Origin: Diphasiastrum complanatum
Taxonomy: Eukaryota > Streptophyta > Lycopodiopsida > Lycopodiales > Lycopodiaceae
Assembly: GCA_029204225.1 (NCBI GenBank)
Contig: CM055097.1
Span: 69,616,572 to 69,680,571 of the forward strand
Direction: 5' to 3'
DNA: 64,000 nt
How positions within the stretch are numbered: position 1 is the stretch's first letter; each line of letters opens with the position of its first letter. Position numbers and translations under genes: made by a program. This document shows positions 62,463 to 64,000 of this stretch, piece by piece. The notes beneath the pieces are model-generated. The model was not told the DNA's origin. It ran no database searches and saw nothing but the letters and a program-made list of their open reading frames with translations.

Positions 62463-62802
62463 ATACATCAAGATATGTGAAGGAGCAAAAGCAATGAGGT
62501 TAGGTGCAAATCTTCCTAAATCTTTTTGGGATGAAGCTTTGTTGCGCCGAATGTCAAGTTTTTCAAAACTTTTAGATGCATTTGCTATATCAACATCACT
62601 CTTGATGATAAGACAAAAGAGAATCCATCTTCAAAGACATGTATAATATTTGCTGGTTATTGTGAGGTGAGCAAGGTTTACAAAGTTTATATTCCCTCAA
62701 CTAAGAAAGTGGTCATAGGAAGAGATGTCATTTTTCATGAAGGAAACATTCCAAAGGTTTCTTTTAAAGAAACTAAGAGTTTCTATCCTTCAAAGCTTTA
62801 GC
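62463..62802 (+). pseudogene. Copia integrase C-terminal fragment
   Basis: Plus strand: EGAKAMRLGANLPKSFWDEA, frameshifts, then EVSKVYKVYIPSTKKVVIGR and DVIFHEGNIPKVSFKE, ending at a stop near 62,802. Junction with an oppositely oriented gag at 62,463. Confidence 0.85.
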
Positions 62803-62954
62803 ATTTTTCTTAGTCTTTCCTTGTTGTTTTTCCTAACTGTTGCACTTTGAACTATGTTTCGCACAGTCTGCATTTTTAAACTGTTTTGCCACACAGTTCG
62901 CAATTTTTAGTCATGAGAAAAATACATCACTAAGTCAAAAACACTTAGAAAATA

Positions 62955-63300
62955 ATTTTTGGCCAGCTGTCCCGACACTGTCTCATTTTTTACATTTCAA
63001 AAAACTGCGACACTGTCTTATAAATGCCTTAGAAATGTTTTCTATCCTACTATCACATTTTTCGCCCTTCGGGAAAAAAGTGACATTGTCTCGCTGTTCG
63101 GAAAAAATGACACTGTCTCCAAATGCCTTAGAAAATATTTTTCAGGTCTTGCCCTTTGGAAAAAAATGACACCGTCGGATTTTTTGCTCTTCAGAAAGTC
63201 TCCAAATGCCTTCCAAAAAAATGCAAAGGTGCCCTCGAAATGTGACACTGCCCTTAAAATTACAAAGGCATCTTTTAGCAAAGTGCAAAGGTCTGCAACG
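62955..63300. repeat. Degenerate repeats around GACACTGTC
   Basis: GACACTGTCTC or close variants occur near 62,974, 63,008, 63,080, 63,110 and 63,168, often followed by AAATGCCTTAGAAA. Spacing is irregular. ORFs on both strands here are likely by-products. Confidence 0.6.
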
Positions 63301-63482
63301 TGAAGTAACGGGCAGAAAGCGATTGATGCATGGAGGAGGACAATGATAGGAAACAGAATCAGTTGTGATTAAGCCTAATGCATTTCTTTTGATTAGAGCT
63401 TTAATTCAATCAATTGCCTAGATTGATCACATAAAGAATCAACGAATGATATAGAGATCAAGAGAAAGAGGAGAGAGATCAC

Positions 63483-64000
63483 TGTTGGAGGGTTTGCGGA
63501 TCCCAAGGCAACCCTAACCCTAGTTAATAAGTGAGAGGGATTTGGCACCCTGCGCGTGTAAGTCCAACCCGATGATCACATAATTATTTGATTGATTAGT
63601 TAAAAGTTAATAAAGGACTTTAGGCCTTTTTGCGAGACTTTTAATGTCGCAGGGCCTAAATGTCAAGTTAGTGAATAAAGTTGGGTTTCCCTCCAATTTT
63701 GATGGTTCCCACACTTCTTTAAATTTGAATAAAAAGAGAGGCAAGACTGGACCAATAGGATTCAGAGGCCACGGTCCTCCTCTCTACTATAAAAAGAGAC
63801 CAACCTGAGTTGCTCCTGATGTTCATTTCCTCATTTCAATAAAGCAAACGGGTTCTCCTTAGAAATGGATTGATGAATGTCCTTGCTCTTCCTCTCTTTT
63901 CCTCCATTTCTCATGCTTTCTTTGGTATTTGCTAATTGTTGGATTTGATCATTATTGGAATTGCTATTTCTTATGCTTTGGTGAGAGAGAAAAGGAGAGA
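63483..64000 (+). repeat. Second LTR of the gypsy family (cut by window end)
   Basis: Begins TGTTGGAGGGTTTGCGGATC and follows the LTR at 5,963 base by base with scattered differences, including TATAAAAAG (about 63,787) and AATAAA (about 63,837). Same orientation. Whether it is a solo LTR or the 5' LTR of another element cannot be seen. A purine run (AAAGAGGAGAGAG) precedes it. Confidence 0.9.

Overview
This is nuclear DNA from a land plant. The evidence is a spliced plant-type bHLH transcription-factor gene, Ty1/copia and Ty3/gypsy retrotransposons with plant-style initiator-tRNA primer sites (TGGTATCAGAGC), CACTA (En/Spm) transposons, plant telomere-type repeats (TTTAGGG) and long CT/GA microsatellites. 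There are no bacterial operons, rRNA, tRNA or CRISPR arrays. A seed-free vascular plant (fern or lycophyte) is my guess from the overall style; nothing here proves it.

Layout. 1-6.5 kb: the 3' part of a decayed Ty3/gypsy element with pol, an unusually long extra ORF after integrase, and its 3' LTR. 6.5-10.5 kb: AT-rich DNA with a CT microsatellite and three unusual matching hairpins. 10.6-15 kb: two head-to-head, intron-bearing decayed genes that look like one unrecognised transposon. 15.2-17 kb: a small broken gene with its own TATA box, a GC-rich 70-bp palindromic tandem repeat, and an intact intronless gene for a very divergent histone H3 variant with some CENH3-like residues. 17.5-50.5 kb: nested and scrambled transposons (copia families called A to E here, a CACTA element, solo or partial LTRs). 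50.6-52.8 kb: a second CACTA copy with a clear terminus. 53.9-58.5 kb: the one ordinary host gene, a seven-exon bHLH factor of 576 aa. 58.5-64 kb: gene-poor DNA, copia fragments, and another LTR of the gypsy family seen at 6 kb.

The most informative structural signal is that the two ends of single insertions lie far apart and in opposite orientation. Copia A has its 5' LTR at 36,081 (+) and its 3' LTR at 18,671-19,320 (-). Both are 650 bp, both are flanked by CGTAC, and the flanks are the two halves of one CACTA transposase reading frame. Copia B has its 5' LTR at 22,522-23,251 (-) and its 3' LTR at 45,829-46,556 (+), with flanks GGTAG, and the flanks are the two halves of the protease of copia C. 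Either this locus has been inverted through recombination between retrotransposons, or the assembly is chimeric. A third split element (E) has both halves ending at inverted CT/GA microsatellites.

Only the bHLH gene and the H3 variant read as intact coding genes. Almost everything else coding is transposon-derived and disrupted.
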